Below, one piece after another: positions 62,389-64,000 of a DNA stretch of 64,000 bases (position 1 is the stretch's first letter; each line of letters starts with the position of its first letter). The DNA is taken from positions 62,001 through 126,000 of the forward strand of contig NZ_JAKRND010000001.1 in assembly GCF_022347285.1 (NCBI RefSeq), written 5' to 3'. The stretch comes from Corynebacterium sp. ACRPH. GTDB lineage: Bacteria > Actinomycetota > Actinomycetes > Mycobacteriales > Mycobacteriaceae. A program made the translations under genes and the position numbers. Below the pieces are notes generated by a model. The model was not told where the DNA came from, made no database searches, and saw only the letters and a program-made list of their open reading frames with translations.

Positions 62389-64000
62389 ATGACTACCCCC
62401 ACCTCAGCCACCCCGAGCTCGTCTCGGGGGTCGCGTCTCCTGGCGCCCTGGCGGAGGATCCAGGAGCAATTGCCTCAACTGGGCCTGGCGGGGTCGCGTT
62501 CGGCACAGCTGCACTCCGAGTCTGACGGCGACAATGTGCCGGAGAGCTCCCTGCAGCTCCAGCCCCTGAGCCGCGCCCTTTCTATGCGGCTCTACGCTGC
62601 CGTTTTCCTCGGCGCCCTCGGCACCATGCTGATCACAGTCGGCGGCCTGGGCGCCGGCGCGTTCCCCGTGATTCACAATCCCTATTGGGACTTCCCCGGC
62701 GTGAACACGCTGGCGCGGATGCTGCATTCCACCACCGTTCTGGTTTTCGTGGGCATCGGCTTCCTGGTCTACGGCTGGTTGCTGCTTTTCACCTTCGCCG
62801 TCTCTGCATCCGGCAGACCCAATCACCCAATCCCAGTGCGGACCTACTGGCGCACCTTCTTCGTATGGGTCACCCCGCTTATGGTCACCCCGCCGCTGTT
62901 CACCCAGGACATTTACTCTTACCTGGCGCAGGGAGCGATCGCCGCGAAGGGCTGGGACCCCTACAGCGCCGGACCGGTAGACCTGCTGGGCATCGACGAT
63001 CCCTTGGCCCGTTCCGTGCCGCTGATGTGGGCGCACTCCCCCGCCCCCTACGGCCCGGTGGCGCTGGGCTATGGCGAGGTCATTTCCATGCTGACCGGCA
63101 ACTCCATCATCCTCGGCATCGTGCTTCACCGGTTGGTGGCCATTCTGGGGCTGGCGTTAAGCGGCTGGGCGCTCGTCCGGTTGGCGCGGCGTTGTGGCGT
63201 GTCCAGTGGAGCTGCGTTGTGGCTGGGTGTGTTGAATCCGCTGGCGATCCTGCACCTGGTCGGTGGCATCCACAACGAGGCTGCCCTGATCGGCCTTCTG
63301 CTCGCAGGCCTGGAGCTTGTGCTGCGCGGCGTGGATAACGAAGAGCGCCCCCTCACCAGCCGCTGGATACTCATCATCGGCGGGTTTGGCCTGATCACAA
63401 TGGCCGGCCTGGTCAAAGTCACGGCCTTCATCGGCTTGGGCTTTGCCGGTGTCGCACTCGCCCTCTGGTTCGGCGGGCGTCTGGTGGATCTCTTCTCTGC
63501 TGCGGCCGTCGCCGTAGTGGTCGCAGTTGTAACCTCCGTCGCATTCTCCCTCTTCACCGGGGTCGGCTTCGGCTGGATCGCTTCCCAGGGTGGCGCTGCG
63601 GAGATCATCTCCTGGATGTCGATCACCACCTCCCTCGGCCTGACCTCCGGCGCGCTCGGTGCCCTCTTGGGGTTGGGCGATCACACCGATTCGGCGCTGA
63701 TCATCTTCCGCACCCTCGGTCTGCTCGTGGGTGCGTTCTGGGTCGTTCGCATGCTGTGGGCCTCTTTCCGCGGCCGTATCCACCCCGTAGGCGGACTGGG
63801 CGTGGCCACCCTCATCCTGGTGTTCTTCTTTCCCGTCGTTCACCCCTGGTACCTCCTGTGGGCGATCCTCCCCCTCGCGGCCTGGGCGAACCGGCGGGCG
63901 TTCCACCTCACGGCCGTGATCTACTCGGTGGTGTTCAGCTTCTTCATCCTCCCCCGCGGACTTTCCCTGCCTACCTCCACCGTGATCTACATCTACGCGA
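62389..64000 (+). CDS. mptB: Alpha-1,6-mannopyranosyltransferase MptB-like (partial)
   Basis: An open frame of 537 codons running off the right edge. It is a polytopic GT-C enzyme using polyprenyl-phosphate mannose. The N-terminus (about 65 residues) is cytoplasmic; many membrane helices follow. The loop TQDIYSYLAQGAIAAKGWDP then YSAGPVDLL is the DXD-like catalytic signature of the MptA/MptB/GT87-like group, and HSPAPYGPVALGYGEVI and FFPVVHPWYLLW are conserved. In C. glutamicum MptB is encoded beside sufR, as here. It extends the lipomannan/LAM mannan core; its substrate donor would come from Ppm. Confidence 0.88.
   Translation, partial: MTTPTSATPSSSRGSRLLAPWRRIQEQLPQLGLAGSRSAQLHSESDGDNVPESSLQLQPLSRALSMRLYAAVFLGALGTMLITVGGLGAGAFPVIHNPYWDFPGVNTLARMLHSTTVLVFVGIGFLVYGWLLLFTFAVSASGRPNHPIPVRTYWRTFFVWVTPLMVTPPLFTQDIYSYLAQGAIAAKGWDPYSAGPVDLLGIDDPLARSVPLMWAHSPAPYGPVALGYGEVISMLTGNSIILGIVLHRLVAILGLALSGWALVRLARRCGVSSGAALWLGVLNPLAILHLVGGIHNEAALIGLLLAGLELVLRGVDNEERPLTSRWILIIGGFGLITMAGLVKVTAFIGLGFAGVALALWFGGRLVDLFSAAAVAVVVAVVTSVAFSLFTGVGFGWIASQGGAAEIISWMSITTSLGLTSGALGALLGLGDHTDSALIIFRTLGLLVGAFWVVRMLWASFRGRIHPVGGLGVATLILVFFFPVVHPWYLLWAILPLAAWANRRAFHLTAVIYSVVFSFFILPRGLSLPTSTVIYIYA

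Overview
The window is a GC-rich, gene-dense stretch (roughly 60% GC by eye) of a Corynebacterium chromosome. The assignment rests on content and order: a proteasome-free pupylation cluster (arc-dop-pup-pafA-pafB-pafC) followed by tatA-tatC and a Ski2-like helicase; rbpA and split ppm/lnt genes; mycothiol ligase mshC; an acn-acnR pair with a recognisable AcnR operator; a sufRBDCSUT operon; and an mptB-type mannosyltransferase for lipomannan/lipoarabinomannan at the right edge. A secreted LIP-type lipase would suit a lipophilic species, but I cannot name the species. I see no insertion sequences, phage genes, CRISPR arrays or rRNA.

Layout. 1-7.4 kb is accessory: an amidase tail, an SDR, a DUF222/HNH protein, a two-gene sugar module (MFS transporter and GH1 glycosidase), a secreted lipase, and a YceI protein with a 55-aa membrane protein. 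7.4-11.9 kb holds rbpA, the ppm-lnt-fxsA lipoprotein/glycan cluster, a small exported protein and a DprE2-like SDR. 11.9-23.3 kb is a run of leftward genes: trmI, arc, dop, pup, pafA, pafB, pafC, tatA, tatC, helicase, SDR. 23.3-33.5 kb holds a RecB-like nuclease, aspA, hisG, a HAD-HisE fusion, a thioesterase, mshC, uppP, a lipoprotein and pyrD. 33.5-45.3 kb holds a PEBP protein, tRNA-Leu(GAG) directly abutting a VTT membrane protein gene, an NfeD/SPFH pair, an NlpC/P60 endopeptidase, acn and acnR. 45.3-51.9 kb looks like an insertion between acnR and the glutamine-amidotransferase gene that I recall following acnR in C. glutamicum: an ACT protein, a DUF711 protein, a membrane protein, an Lrp regulator and a giant indolepyruvate ferredoxin oxidoreductase. 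52-64 kb holds an ABC-F ATPase, an isolated lycopene-cyclase-like flavoprotein in an AT-rich gap, the suf operon and mptB.

How the parts connect. Fe-S biology recurs: the suf operon builds clusters, aconitase and indolepyruvate oxidoreductase consume them, SufR carries cluster-ligand cysteines, and pupylation in corynebacteria lacks the 20S proteasome and has been linked to ferritin iron release. Envelope functions recur too (Lnt/Ppm, MptB, DprE2-like SDR, UppP, NlpC/P60, Tat). The most general regulatory signal I found is a recurring TAnnnT hexamer placed 7-9 nt before a start codon at about a dozen genes, which predicts many leaderless mRNAs. The most distinctive gene-level observations are the HAD-HisE fusion, the tRNA-Leu whose 3' end lies 4 nt from a start codon, the solitary CrtL/CrtY-type cyclase, and palindromes matching AcnR- and SufR-type operators upstream of acn and sufR.
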